Assembly: GCF_047948215.1 (NCBI RefSeq) | Contig: NC_134461.1 | Location: forward strand, 83,848,103 to 83,912,102 | DNA length: 64,000 nucleotides | Reading direction: 5' to 3' | Source: Lycorma delicatula | Lineage: Eukaryota > Arthropoda > Insecta > Hemiptera > Fulgoridae | Shown here: in pieces, positions 31,390 to 41,837 of the stretch | Position numbering within the stretch: the stretch's first letter is position 1 | Layout of the letters: the number at the start of each line of letters is the position of its first letter | Made by a program: the position numbers and the translations under genes | The notes under the pieces: generated by a model | Told to the model about the DNA's origin: nothing | The model's input: only the letters and a program-made list of their open reading frames with translations | Database searches by the model: none

Positions 31390-31802
31390 TATTATATAAT
31401 TTCAAAACCCCGATATTCAGTTAGAAACAGCCTTTGCATTGAAAGTAACAAATTTGCTTTAATAAAATCTTTTTCCCAAAATACCTCTGAAGAAAATCGA
31501 GATTGTTTTTTTCACGATATCCCCACACCCCCGGAACAAATTTTGAAAAAAAAATTAATACGATCAATGCCCCATACATGGAAATATTTGAGCCAAATTT
31601 GAAGGTAATCGGTTCGGTCAATTTTGAGGTTACGTTAAAAGCAGTGTGACACACATACATATATATTCTTTTGGTCTTGATGAACTAGTTGGATCTTGAA
31701 ACGGTAAAGATTTGCAGAAAATATAGTACCCCAGTTTTTTTGCATGATCACCATACTTCCCTCTTTAAATAGATGTTCTAGATATATTCGCCGAGAAAGT
31801 AA
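31390..31802 (-). repeat. Hairpin-headed repeat family B, copy 3
   Basis: On the minus strand it starts GTTACTTTCTCGGCGAATAT, and ACTTTC pairs with GGAAGT in AGAGGGAAGTATGGTGATC. It then has CGAACCGATTACCTTCAAAT, CCATGTATGGGGCATTGATC and CCGGGGGTGTGGGGATATCG. It directly abuts the right end of the mariner element, which may have inserted at its edge. Confidence 0.8.
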
Positions 31803-32539
31803 CAAATTTAATTATCTGCGAATAATCTAAATAATTTAATTTTTTATTTAAAAAAGATTTTCCGTTAAGATTATTTAAAAAATATATTTATTACGGGAAC
31901 ATCAGAGAAATTTTCTTTATAAAATAAATTTTAAAAATTCGTCCTATCGGTCCATGTCGTTAGAAAAATACGTGAACATTAAACATTTTAGAATTTCGCT
32001 ATTTTAGAAGTTTGCTAAAAATTCTCAAATAATTACACTTGTTTCAGTTAACAGTATTCTGGTAAAAGTTTAATTTCAAAATTTATAATTAATATATTAT
32101 TTTCGCGTTTAAACATTGCGGTAATATAGATTTTATCATTAACTTGATTCCTGCTGGACGGCTAGAGTTCTACAAATTGTGTAATATAAGTGCGTCCAGT
32201 ATCATCGCAAACTTGCTTAAATTCGTCGTCGTCGTGTATCCGTTATAAGTAAACAGAGCTACGCGAGCTGAATTAAAATATCTGTAATTGAAGTTCGTGT
32301 TAGTATGCAACCATCATCATATTTGTACAATGAATTGCGTCAGAGCAAATATTGTAACTCCAGTCTCCTATTAACTATAATCATAGTTCCTCTACACAAT
32401 GAAATTGCGCTTGCTTAACTTTCATTGATGTCTTCTGCATTATTATTTTATTTGTTTGATTAACCGGCGTGTTTCGGATTAAATGTCCAGTAAATCTTTC
32501 CTTTTAATTATTAACCTGTGTTTTAAACACTAGTGATTG
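31803..32539. other. AT-rich intergenic DNA
   Basis: No repeat or gene recognised. Confidence 0.45.
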
Positions 32540-32612
32540 ATTGATTGACCACTATAGGTGACTGAGATTATAACGTGATTGCTTGCTAATTTGGAAGTCC
32601 CGGGTTCGATCC
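32540..32612 (+). repeat. tRNA-like sequence, decayed SINE head or pseudo-tRNA
   Basis: ATAGGTGACTGAGATTATAA resembles a D-arm/A-box region, and GTCCCGGGTTCGATCCTGTC contains an intact B box (GGTTCGATCC), with roughly tRNA-like spacing. No acceptor stem pairs. It ends against the start of a family C copy, so it may be a third SINE type or a captured tRNA piece. Confidence 0.45.
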
Positions 32613-32617
32613 TGTCT

Positions 32618-33395
32618 TTCTACTTCTTTGTACGAAATAAAGGAAGTATTGTGATCGCGAAAAATTTCGGTTAACAGATTTAAACGGAAATATACATTTT
32701 GATCATCCATGAATCCATTTTGACTAATTTTGGTGTGACGTCTGTACGTACGTATCGTGCATAACTCAAAAACGATTAGCCGTAGAATGTTAAAATTTTG
32801 TATTTAGGACTGTTGTAACATCTAATTGTGCACCTTTCCTTTTGATTGCAATCTACTTGACCAAAAGTGTCCAAAAAAGCTCAAAATCCAAACAAATTTG
32901 GAATTTGAACTTTTTTTTAATTGCAGTAATAAGCCCTCATTGAGAGCGTTTTAATGGTAATTATTTTCATTGGATCTAGAGTTATAGCCAAATAAAATAT
33001 TAATTAATGAAATATTTGGATCTTACAAGGGGAAAGCACATTGGTTCGAATCCGACTTCATATACATATATTTTATTGACTTTTTTAAAATTTAAATATA
33101 TTGATTTATTAATAATTGTTGACCTCTGAATGTAAAAATCTTTTACAATAGATAATCATTCAATAATAACAATAAAAAAATGAAAAAATTAGAAGTTATT
33201 AGGAAAAAATAAAATTTTATCTACTTTTCATTTTAATTCAAAAAATTTTCCAAAGCTTAATAATTATTAATAAATAAATATATTTAAATTTAAAAAAAAA
33301 ATGTATTTGAAGTTGGATTTGAACCGATGTGTTCATGGTTACGGATTCGACATATCTCACTTACACCACATAACTACTTGAAATATTTCTACTGC
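32618..33395 (+). repeat. Family C, copy 5, with an inverted distal part
   Basis: It runs from TACTTCTTTGTACGAAATAA through AAAAACGATTAGCCGTAG and the B box CATTGGTTCGAATCCGACTT (about 33041-33060). Beyond about 33240 it turns into the opposite orientation and ends at an opposing tRNA-like block, whose minus strand reads CATCGGTTCAAATCCAACTT. The layout equals that of copy 2. Confidence 0.78.
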
Positions 33396-33669
33396 TTAAG
33401 GATGTATGGTCTTATCTTTAGAAAAAAAAAATAAATTCAAGATTAATTTTAAACAACTTTCTGTTTAATTAATTAAAAAAACACCAGTCCTAAATCGTAA
33501 ACGAATCATCATAATTATCGGTTCTATAATTAGTTTACAACTGTTACCATTTGTAAATAAATATTAAAAAAAATATTTTTTGAGGCCGAAAAGAGATAAT
33601 CATTAGAACACAATTTATAAAATATTCTTTGTGAATTAAATGTAATTTCAATTATTTATATATATTAAT
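33396..33669. other. AT-rich intergenic DNA
   Basis: Nothing recognised. Confidence 0.4.
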
Positions 33670-34050
33670 TGCTGAAAACAAATTTGCATTACTAGTTTTT
33701 TTTTCACTAAAATGCCTCTGAAAAAAATAGAAATTGTTTTTTACGTGGTGTAAAGTGTAGCTGGTGAATGTGGTATTCACCAGCTCTTTATGATTATTTA
33801 AAAAAAAAAAATATGATCAATGCTCCACATATAGAAATATTTGAGCCAAATTTGAAAAGAATTGTTTCGGTCAATCCTGAGATATAAGGCCAAAAGTAGT
33901 GCGACACATAGGACGTACATATTTTTTTTTGTTTAAATCAACTAGTTGGACCCTAAACGCTAAAGATTTACATAAAAAGCGATATCCAATTTTGACATGG
34001 TTACCATGCTTTCTATTTTAATATAGCTATTCTAAATATATTTGCTTGGA
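33670..34050 (-). repeat. Hairpin-headed repeat family B, copy 4
   Basis: The minus strand starts near AGTTTCCAAGCAAATATATT and has GAAAGCATGGTAACCATG, then GGATATCGCTTTTTATG, the GACCGAAACAATTC block and ATGTGGAGCATTGATCAT. It is more diverged than copy 3. Confidence 0.72.
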
Positions 34051-34323
34051 AACTAAAAATAGAATATTATATGTAATAATAAATCTAATGAAATTTTTTA
34101 TTCGATATCATATTATATGTCTGAATATTAGAATTTAATTTTAAAATTTTTAATATGTAGGAATCATAATTCACAATTATCTGGTGGTGGATTAATCAGT
34201 TAACAGTTTAGTTTAGTAATTTTTTAAACTTTAATTATAAATATTTTCTAGGTGAATATTTGCTTGATAATTCATACTAGTTTTTTTTTCTTATATTATA
34301 TATTAAATATGTTCTTTATTTAA

Positions 34324-34357
<34 letters not shown>

Positions 34358-34599
34358 AAAAAAATATTTTTATTTTTATAAATTGCATTAGAGTAAGATA
34401 ATATATCGACATAAGAAATTAAAACCTATGGAAACCCTGTGCGCAGGTATTTGGTGTATTATACAGGAAAGATTTGCGTAAAATTATATTAAAAAGTAGG
34501 TCAATGTAAAATGTCGAGTTATTCTTGTTGTTATTATTATGGTTGTAACAGAAAAACATGCTTAAAATTTAGTTTTGTACTTATTTTTAGCTTACATGA
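34051..34599. other. AT-rich DNA with (AT)n microsatellite at about 34322-34351
   Basis: Apart from the (AT)n tract, nothing recognised. Confidence 0.5.
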
Positions 34600-35137
34600 A
34601 AAAAAATCTGATGTGGACACCACATAACTTCCTTGTACGCCTATAAATTACACATACACATTTTTAAAAGTACATAAAATGTTATTTCACTAATAACTTA
34701 TGATTTTTTCTTTTTTTTAATTGTTATTATTGAATTATTATTTATCGTAAAATATTTTTTACAATCTGAGGTTAATTATTATTAATAGATCAGTATGTTT
34801 AAATTTAAAAAAAAAGGTAAAAAAATAAGGAAATGAGGTCGAATTCGAACCGATTTGCCTTCCCCTTGTAAGATCCAAATATTTCATTAATTAAAATTTT
34901 ATTTGGCTGTAACTGTGAAACCGATGAAAATAAGTACCACTTATGATATATCGTTGAAAAGCTCTCAATGAGGGCTTACTACTACAGTTAAGAAAAAGTT
35001 CAAAATCAAATTTTGTTTTGTACATTTTTGGTCCAGTTGATTGCAGTCAAAAGGGGGAGGTACACAACTAGATGTTACAATAATCCTAAATCCGAACTTT
35101 CAACATCCTTCGGCTAATCGTTTTTTAGTTATGAATT
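34600..35137 (-). repeat. Family C, copy 6, 5' end missing
   Basis: It starts at the 3' end (AAAAATCTGATGTGGACACC) and runs to CGGCTAATCGTTTTTTAG, where homology stops. The hairpin head and the ACGTAC block are therefore absent. Confidence 0.85.
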
Positions 35138-35416
35138 ATAGAACGGTCATTTTCGCAATACAAGCAGAAATTTACGGATAGTTGCAGAAAATTTATATAA
35201 GTATCAGATATATAGTTATACAATATCAGTGTTCAAAATACAAAATCAGTACACTTGTACTGCATCGGTTTAAAACGTGGTTTTATCCTTACTCTTACAC
35301 TTACCTCTGCGCATATGCCGTTTCATTTTATTTAGTTCTACTACTCATTTGGTGGTGCTAGTGCTTACCAATTCCAATATATGGGATCCCTTATCCAGTT
35401 ATCAGATCAGTGAGCT
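35138..35416. other. intergenic, nothing recognised
   Basis: Ordinary DNA leading into a GC-rich TIR element. Confidence 0.4.
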
Positions 35417-35736
35417 GCTGCTATTCGCGCAGACCGGTGCGCCGGCCGGTTGCGCGCCGACTCTCTCCCTTAAATAAAGAATCCTTTTTTTACTGTTAAA
35501 TATTAGCTAATGATCTCTTTCTTTTATTAATAAAATTAACAAATAATAATAATAAGTAAATAAAAATACAAATACGAGTATATAATTTAAATAAAAATAA
35601 TATACGCTTAGAAATAAAATAAAATAGTCTGTAAATTATTAGAAAACTGACTGCTTCTGGGGGGAGAGAGTTGTGGAGGGAGCCGTGTGCAGCCGCCCGG
35701 TGCACCACCATTGGTCCGCTCTGCGCCAATAGCAGC
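35417..35736. mobile_element. 320-bp GC-ended MITE-like element with 21-bp TIRs
   Basis: The left end GCTGCTATTCGCGCAGACCGG (35417-35437) and the reverse complement of the right end, GCTGCTATTGGCGCAGAGC followed by GG (35716-35736), differ at two of 21 positions. With a 15-base gap the similarity continues inward through GGTGCGCCGGCCGG against GGTGCACCGGGCGG. The left end also forms its own stem (CGCGCAGACCGG with CCGGTTGCGCG, 35426-35456). The centre is AT-rich and noncoding. The family is unknown to me; the target duplication was not resolved. Confidence 0.78.
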
Positions 35737-35961
35737 TAAAATAAAAATGTGAGCACATAGACAAACAAACATACCATCATTTTAATAATGAGTAAAAGAT
35801 AAGTTTTTTTTTTACAAATTTTATATTTAATAAAGAGTATATTTTGTTTTTTTAACTGCAGTTTTATGATACTTGTTGCTTCTCCAGAAACACAATTTTA
35901 TGAACAGTTATTTTATATTTTCTGATGTACGTAGCGGAGTGGTAGCATCTCTGCTTTTCAT

Positions 35962-36370
35962 TCCTTTTTCTTTTTACTACGGAACCACCGCAGGGTATTA
36001 CTTAAGTGGATGAATGAGGATGAACGCACTGGTTTGGTCTAGTGGTAAACACGTCTTCCCAAATCACCTGATTTGGAAGTCGAGAGTTCCAGCGTTCAAG
36101 TCCTAGTAAAGGTTAGTTACTTTTATACGGATTTGAATAATAGATCGTGGATACCGGTGTTCTTTGGTGGTTGGGTTTCAATTAATCACACATTTCAGGA
36201 ATGGTCAAACTGAGACTGCACAAGACTACACTTCGTTTACACTCATGCATATCATCCTCATTCATCCTTTGAAGTAATACCTGAACGGTAATTCCCGCAG
36301 GCTAAAAAGAATAGAGAAAGGATGAATGAGGATGATATGTATGAATATAAATGAAGTGCAGTCTTGTACA
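35962..36370 (-). mobile_element. SINE-2 fragment inserted in SINE-1 and split itself
   Basis: The minus-strand tail (35962-36023: TACTACGGAACCACCGC, TGGATGAATGAGGATG) and body (36336-36370: TATGTATGAATATAAATG, CAGTCTTGTACA) are two parts of one 5'-truncated copy. They are separated by a plus-strand SINE-2 at 36024-36319. Confidence 0.82.
36024..36319 (+). mobile_element. innermost SINE-2, with perfect 16-bp target duplication
   Basis: It starts ACGCACTGGTTTGGTCTAGT and has the B box CGTTCAAGTCC and the tail GAAGTAATACCTGAACGG and GCAGGCTAAAAAG. GGATGAATGAGGATGA at 36008-36023 and 36320-36335 is the duplicated target, which is the tail of the surrounding SINE-2. It is therefore the youngest of three stacked insertions. 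Confidence 0.93.
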
Positions 36371-36435
36371 GTTCATAGGTGGTTCTCGGTTCAAATTTCG
36401 ATCAGGCATAGTATTTTTTCACACACACTATAAAA

Positions 36436-37766
36436 CATTTATTTCACTGTTACAGCGAGCCAGCCAGAATAAAACAAAATATAGAGAAGTTAATTGTTGT
36501 TGGGATTTTCTCTCCTTAAAGTCAGTTATAGATGTTCAACAAAATTATTCATTGTTTAGAGGGAATAGGTTGCAGATATTTAATTTAATTGTTAGAAGAG
36601 TTAAAAATTTACAAAAAATGTCTTCTTTAGGGAATATTGAAAGTAGTGGCTGGTATGAAATTCAAATGGAGTTGAGTATTTCGCGGTACGTATAATTTAC
36701 CAGATACAAAAACAAATGAATGAAATTATATTTTAATAATGAATTTATTATTTTGTATTGTCCCTCGACAATTATAACAATTATGAAAAAAGTTGCTAGC
36801 TGAAGGAATATCTTATTCTTTTTTGGGAATTGAACCGAAGACAACCTGGATTACAAACTAGAGTATGAGCTCATACACTAAATTATCATCGTCGTTTGTT
36901 TTAATTTGCGAATGGATGCTAAAAGTAAGTTAAGGAACTGAAGTTACTTTGCTAGGTAAGAATTAATGAGGAACAGAGTTCTGTGTATATCAGCGAGTTA
37001 CCGTAGTGTAAATACATTTTTATGATCATTAAAAATAAAATGTTGTACTGATACAACAGGTGTGCGTTTTCATCGCATCTATTTATAAAATTAGTTTATC
37101 TTTTGGTTTTTGTTTTTACCGCTAACTAAAACAAGTAATTTGTAATCTATCGTTTGTTTTGTTTTCTACGTTATTAAATTCCATAATTGATCTTTATGCA
37201 TGTTTTCAAGGGTTTATAATAAAGTTATATTAAGTCTCGTTATCTCTTTCCCCAAGTTGAACTCGTTTCTTAATTGTGAAAATTCTGCCGTAGTTTTCCT
37301 TTTAATTCATTAATTTTTTTTATAAAACCGAGGAAAATTAATTATTTAAACTAATTCGACTTTATACACGAAAAACGCATGAAAATTTTTAAAGCATAAC
37401 TTTTTAATTGCGAGTAAGGAATAATTTTTTTTTCACTGTTTTCATTCAAATAATCTCTTTTCACTGAATATTTGCATGTAGTTTCTTATATAACAGTTAA
37501 TTCAACCAGAAACCCGTATTCTTATAAATTAAAATTTCTACGTGTTGATCAGTTTCATAAAAGAACATTTATATTAATCTTTTACGAAGTGGTATTGAAC
37601 TGTGATGAATGATATTCGAAAAACAAAATCAATTTTATAAAGTAACTGTACAGATAGGAAAAACACCACAATATTTATTTAAAGATAGATTATTAAACAT
37701 CCTTAATGAAGAAAAGTCAAATTTTTTAAAAACTACAATTATAATTAATATCTAAATATTTTTTTA
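36436..37766. other. AT-rich intergenic DNA
   Basis: No gene or repeat recognised. Short open frames here are AT-coded and motif-free. Confidence 0.45.
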
Positions 37767-38520
37767 CTTTCCCGTCTAGATAGCGCTATAGCTGTAGAAG
37801 GGAAAGTATTGTAATCGATACAGTTGGTTATATGCGTGCGATTTTCACTGGATCTTGACCTTTTGACACGCAACGAACCCAAAAACCGGATGGAAGTTTT
37901 CCAGATGTTAATGTTTGTATTCAGTGTTGGCTTCTAAATCACCTTATATCTCCAGAACTGCTGGACCGATTTTGACCAAACTTGGTCAGATTATTTCTAA
38001 ATATGGAAGGAGGGGGGGGGGCATTGATGCCATTAAATTTTCAACTGAAAATGTCAAGGGAGTAAGGCTGTAGAGCAACCTCAGTGTCTCGAGATTTCAC
38101 CTAATTAAGGTCATATTTTTCTTACTCACATTTGTTAATAATAAAAAATAACAATATTTCCAAAAACGGTTTTTGAAAAATCGCATCCCTAGCTCAAAAA
38201 ATGCTCTAAACTACTGCTATGTTGTGACGTCACAGGTGAGTGGTAGAATTAAATAATTGAATAATTCTTAAAGTGTAAAAAAGTAACTCGGTCTGGCCGG
38301 GACTCGAACTGGTACGTTATGCCTTGTGGCTACGGTCGCCGATCATTTCGCTTATACGGTCTACCAACCGTACAAGTTGTTCTATATAAGCTGTGAAATT
38401 TCTTTAGTTTACTGTCGCCACTAGTACCGCCACACCCGCGCGAATTAAATACGGCGGTATGCGCGCGCGATTTAGTTAGAATCATTGAATTAAATAAACG
38501 AAAAAGTATTTTATTTAAAC
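37767..38520 (+). repeat. Hairpin-headed repeat family A, copy 3
   Basis: The head is the best preserved of the family: ACTTTCCC (37771-37778) pairs with GGGAAAGT around CTAGATAGCGCTATAGCTG, then ATTGTAATCG. The body follows with a G-run inserted near 38008. The distal end has AACTCGGTCTGGCCGGG, whose minus strand is B-box-like, and ACACCCGCGCGAATTAAAT. Confidence 0.87.
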
Positions 38521-38547
38521 AAAGTGATAAATATTTTTAAATTAAGA

Positions 38548-38548
<1 letters not shown>

Positions 38549-38580
<32 letters not shown>

Positions 38581-38589
38581 ATGTGTGTA
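38549..38589. repeat. (TG)n microsatellite
   Basis: An uninterrupted GT run followed by ATGTGCATGTGTGTAT, immediately beyond the end of repeat A copy 3. Confidence 0.95.
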
Positions 38590-38620
38590 TAAACTGTGCA
38601 TCAGAAAAACCCGCAGTTGA

Positions 38621-38944
38621 ATGACTTCGCCTAATTTTTTTGCTTATTCTAGTCGTAGTTGGAAGTGTAGATTTTTGTCTGGTAAAATGTTTTACAATGA
38701 TCAACCGAAAAATTCTTTACTTAATAATTCTAAAAAAGTGATTATTTTAAATAATTCAGATCCTTTTCTTTTTAAAGTGTGGTCATTAGTGAAGCACTTA
38801 TCAGAGAACGGTGAAATATCGCATAACTCGTTAAAGTTTAAAAGGTGTAAACACAGAGTTGCTAGTCGGAGAGCTGGCTACGATTTTTCTACCATTCGTG
38901 TAGATGGATATATTTCCACCAGTCATGTAAATGGGCAGTGGTAA
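38621..38944 (+). other. Unrecognised 107-codon open frame
   Basis: Begins MTSPNFFAYSSRSWKCRFLS and ends at a TAA after HVNGQW. It is basic and serine-rich with no motif, signal peptide or repeat that I can identify. It lies between repeat A and a foldback element and overlaps the edge of the latter. A chance frame is the most likely explanation. Confidence 0.15.
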
Positions 38945-39605
38945 AGATATAAAAAGTCAGTTTTTCCTATATCTCGAGAAATATTTTTCGTATGAAAAAA
39001 AATTACAACTAATTTTTTTTCTTTTTCTAAACGTGACAGTTTCTATTTTAACACTTTTTTGTGAAATCAATAGTATTTTTGCAAAAAAAAAGAGAAAAAC
39101 GGGTAAAAAATATTAGCTTTTGTCTTTAATTTCCAAAAAAAAATTTCATTGGAAATTCTGCCAGTTTGTATAGAGGTTTTTGTGGTTTCGTAATTCCAAA
39201 TTTTGATGAATAAACACGTAGGTAGGAACTAAAAACTCCCGGCCAGGAGTAAAATTGCAAGAAATCACTGTTTATCTCGAGAAATATGTGTCGAATGAAA
39301 AAGGTTAATAACAAATATTGTCTTTTTCCATGCTCTGCAATTTAAGGAAGATATCTAGCACGATTAACTTTACATGTAAATGTGATTTATGGACTAATTT
39401 TCTTTGACTATAAAAGGCAAAAAAGTAATATTTTTACGCATTTTTCTGTTTTTTATAAAAATTTTTGATTTCACAGAAAAGTTTTAAAGTAAAAAATTAT
39501 AGGGCTTGGAAAGACAAACAGAATTTATTCGTACCTTTTTTCATCGGAAGCATATTTCTCGAGATGTACATTGATTTTTTCAACTTTACTTTCGTCTAGA
39601 TGCCC
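38935..39605. mobile_element. Foldback element, arms about 180 bp
   Basis: The left arm (about 38940-39120) matches the reverse complement of the right arm (about 39415-39600). ATCTCGAGAAATAT, GAAAAA, ACACTTTTTTGTGAAATCAA and AAAATATTA.CTTTT occur in both in the same order. A third partial unit, TATCTCGAGAAATATG, lies at 39273-39288. The centre has no coding potential. Arm identity is moderate, so it is old. Confidence 0.65.
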
Positions 39606-40239
39606 TTGAGTACCCAGTTACGTACGTGTCTGTCTCTTAGGATTTAAAATAGTTTCAATACCCTCCACCATTTGCGATATAATTTTTCCATTTACACGAT
39701 TTTTGGAAAAATTGTATGTCTACTTTTAGACTTAGTAGTTTTACGTGATGTGCCTAAATTAGGGTTGGCATTGCTAATAGTATACTAGGGGGTTAATGTA
39801 CCGCTGAAGGACGTCATAGGTAGCAAAAATCTTTATTGCATATATTTGTGTTCTTCGACCTTTTCTATCGGTCCAACAGTCCATCCCATTCTGCGTGTTA
39901 ACTGAATGTTCTGATCTTGATTAGTAGTAAATTCCATTTATTGTACCAAGACTAACAAAATTAATGTGTAAATTTTTTTTTTAATTGTTTGATATATCTC
40001 TTTTTATTAACCTCTTTTACTAGATATTTACGCTTAAAGAATAGCTTAAATAATATAGAAATCCTGATAAATGTGTTATGGAAACCGCGTATAACAAGCT
40101 CGCTTTTAACGATAACTTTCTCGTAATGAGCAAAATTCCTCCGGGACTTTTTTGGTTTTCTATTTTATTAATGAAAAAAATCTTGCTTTTAGCGAGGTAT
40201 CGACCACATTTTAAACTTCACTTTTAAAAATACTGTAAT
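39606..40239. other. intergenic, nothing recognised
   Basis: AT-rich DNA with no shared repeat seen. Confidence 0.4.
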
Positions 40240-41075
40240 TCAAAAACCTTAACAACCAAATAATCCCAACGCAAGAGAAATTCATTCCATTTCTTCATTT
40301 ACGAAATATACATTTTTGATTTACACGTAAATATTGTGTCATTTTAATCTTAGGCTTGTTCAGGTCAGGTCTGAAGGGTGAACAAAATTTTTGTAATAGG
40401 ATGTTGAACAGTACGTAAAATTCAAGAACTTACAAATTCGATTGCGGTATTACAAAGGCTGGTAGTTATTTTGACTACTCGGGTTTTTCTGTTAGCAAAA
40501 TTTCAGGAAAGATTGGGTCCAAACGGTGATCCGTCAAAACCTCCCAAATAGGTTTATAAACTCTATAGCACTTTTTAACGATTTAAGTGAAAGTCTGAAG
40601 TGGGACGTAGTTAAAGATAAATTTTATCTGTTCTACCCCCACTGGTAAATTCAGTAGTCATAATTTTCAGTTTAAAAATATAGTACTGTACCTTAGAATC
40701 AGTTAAACAAACAGTATTATTTTTGTGCGGTGTTAATTTGTGTTTTTTATTTGTGATGATTTTGGTAAATTTTACTGCACACTTTTAACAATTTTTTTTT
40801 TTTTTTGCTAATTCATCGAACGCTAACAATTTTGGTTAAAGGCAAAACGTATTAGAGTCTAAAAGTTGTATTACATCTAAATCTTATTTGTTAGTCTATA
40901 ATATAAAAAACATGGATATTTTATTTTAAAACAGCTTCCTTTTAGGTTTACGGTATATTTTTTGTATTATAACAGATAATGATGGCGTAAAAATTTACGG
41001 TTACGAGGTGGAAACTCGGAAGTACCGTGCACTCGGCTGTAACGATCATATTTCATCGGCTTCTTGAATCTCGTT
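40240..41075 (+). repeat. Long dispersed repeat E, copy 2
   Basis: Second copy of 11037-11800. It carries extra bases near 40430-40460 (TTCGATTGCGGTATTACAAA) and a longer T run near 40790-40805. It ends at CTTGAATCTCG, exactly where copy 1 similarity also ends, so that edge is probably a true terminus. Confidence 0.8.
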
Positions 41076-41340
41076 ATAATATATATAGAAACGTTATAAT
41101 ATATAAACGTTATAATATATATATATAGAAACGTTGGCATTGAGATGTTCGTATGTTATTGTCTAAATACACGGCGGTTTGTGTGACCTCATCATCTTAA
41201 TACGTTAAAATGTTCTATTAGATTTTGTGTATTACTTTATTGCATTTTCTAATTTTGAAGTTTTTGTAGCTTCTCTGGATGTAAATTCAAAAACATTTCA
41301 AATTCGTGTAGGTTCTTGAAGGAATTATTAGGTGACATAT
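41076..41340. repeat. TA-rich tract with repeated GAAACGTT words
   Basis: ATATAGAAACGTTATAATAT, ATAAACGTTATAATATATA and TATAGAAACGTTGGC form a short irregular tandem block (41080-41125). The rest is ordinary DNA. Confidence 0.6.
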
Positions 41341-41351
41341 TCTATGTTCTT

Positions 41352-41503
41352 CCTGTTTAATCTCCGGGTTCACAGTTTGATATTGCTTCAGAAGATGAGA
41401 TGAATGATCTGTAGCGTGAGTGAAAATGCATGTCTGATCGGGATTAACCTGGGACCTCCGGATGAAAGGCCGAGACCCTACCACTCGCGCCACGGAGGCC
41501 GGC
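41352..41503 (-). mobile_element. SINE-1 copy beside a SINE-2
   Basis: The minus strand starts GCCGGCCTCCGTGGCGCGAG, has a damaged B box (CCAGGTTAATCCCGA), and ends with the tail CATCTTCTGAAGCAATATC and GGAGATTAAACAGG. Flanking GTGACAT words (41332-41338 and 41505-41511) are a possible short target duplication. Confidence 0.88.
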
Positions 41504-41515
41504 AAGTGACATTCT

Positions 41516-41822
41516 TTCTTTCTTTTTCCTGTTTAGCCTCCGGTAACTACCGTTTAGATAATACTTCAGAGGATGAATGAGGATGATAGATACGTATGAG
41601 TGTGAATGAAGTGTATGTAGTCTTGTACATTCTCAGTTCGACCATACCTGAGATGTGTGGTTAATTGAAACCCAACCACCAAAGAACACCGGTATCCACG
41701 ATTTAGTATTCAAGTCCGTGTAAAAGAAGCTGGCTTTACTAGGACTTGAACGCTGTAACTCTCGACTTCCAAATCAGCTGATTTGGGAAGACGCGTTCAC
41801 CACTAGACCAATCCGGTGGGTT
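41516..41822 (-). mobile_element. SINE-2, essentially complete, with 15-bp target duplication
   Basis: The best complete SINE-2 for reference. The minus strand reads ACCCACCGGATTGGTCTAGT (A box), GTCTTCCCAAATCAGCTGAT (head palindrome), GTTCAAGTCC (B box), GGATACCGGTGTTCTTTGG, then CATCCTCTGAAGTATTATC and TTACCGGAGGCTAAACAGG. GGCAAGTGACATTCT flanks it at 41501-41515 and 41823-41837 without mismatch. The first three bases of that target are the end of the adjoining SINE-1, so this insertion came second. Confidence 0.95.
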
Positions 41823-41837
41823 GGCAAGTGACATTCT

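Larger units (their letters stand above)
35926..36435 (+). mobile_element. SINE-1 host split by nested SINE-2 insertions
   Basis: The two halves of a diverged SINE-1 are at 35926-35961 (GTAGCGGAGTGGTAGC, then CTTTTCATT) and 36371-36435 (TTCATAGGTGGTTCTCGG, TTCAAATTTCGATCAGG, then CATAGTATTTTTTCACAC). Between them lie two further SINEs. The TTCAT on both sides of the gap is the probable duplicated target of the first insertion. Confidence 0.82.

Noticed and set aside
36351..36695. 114-codon frame as a gene
   Set aside because: It starts inside the nested SINE cluster and runs into unrelated AT-rich DNA.
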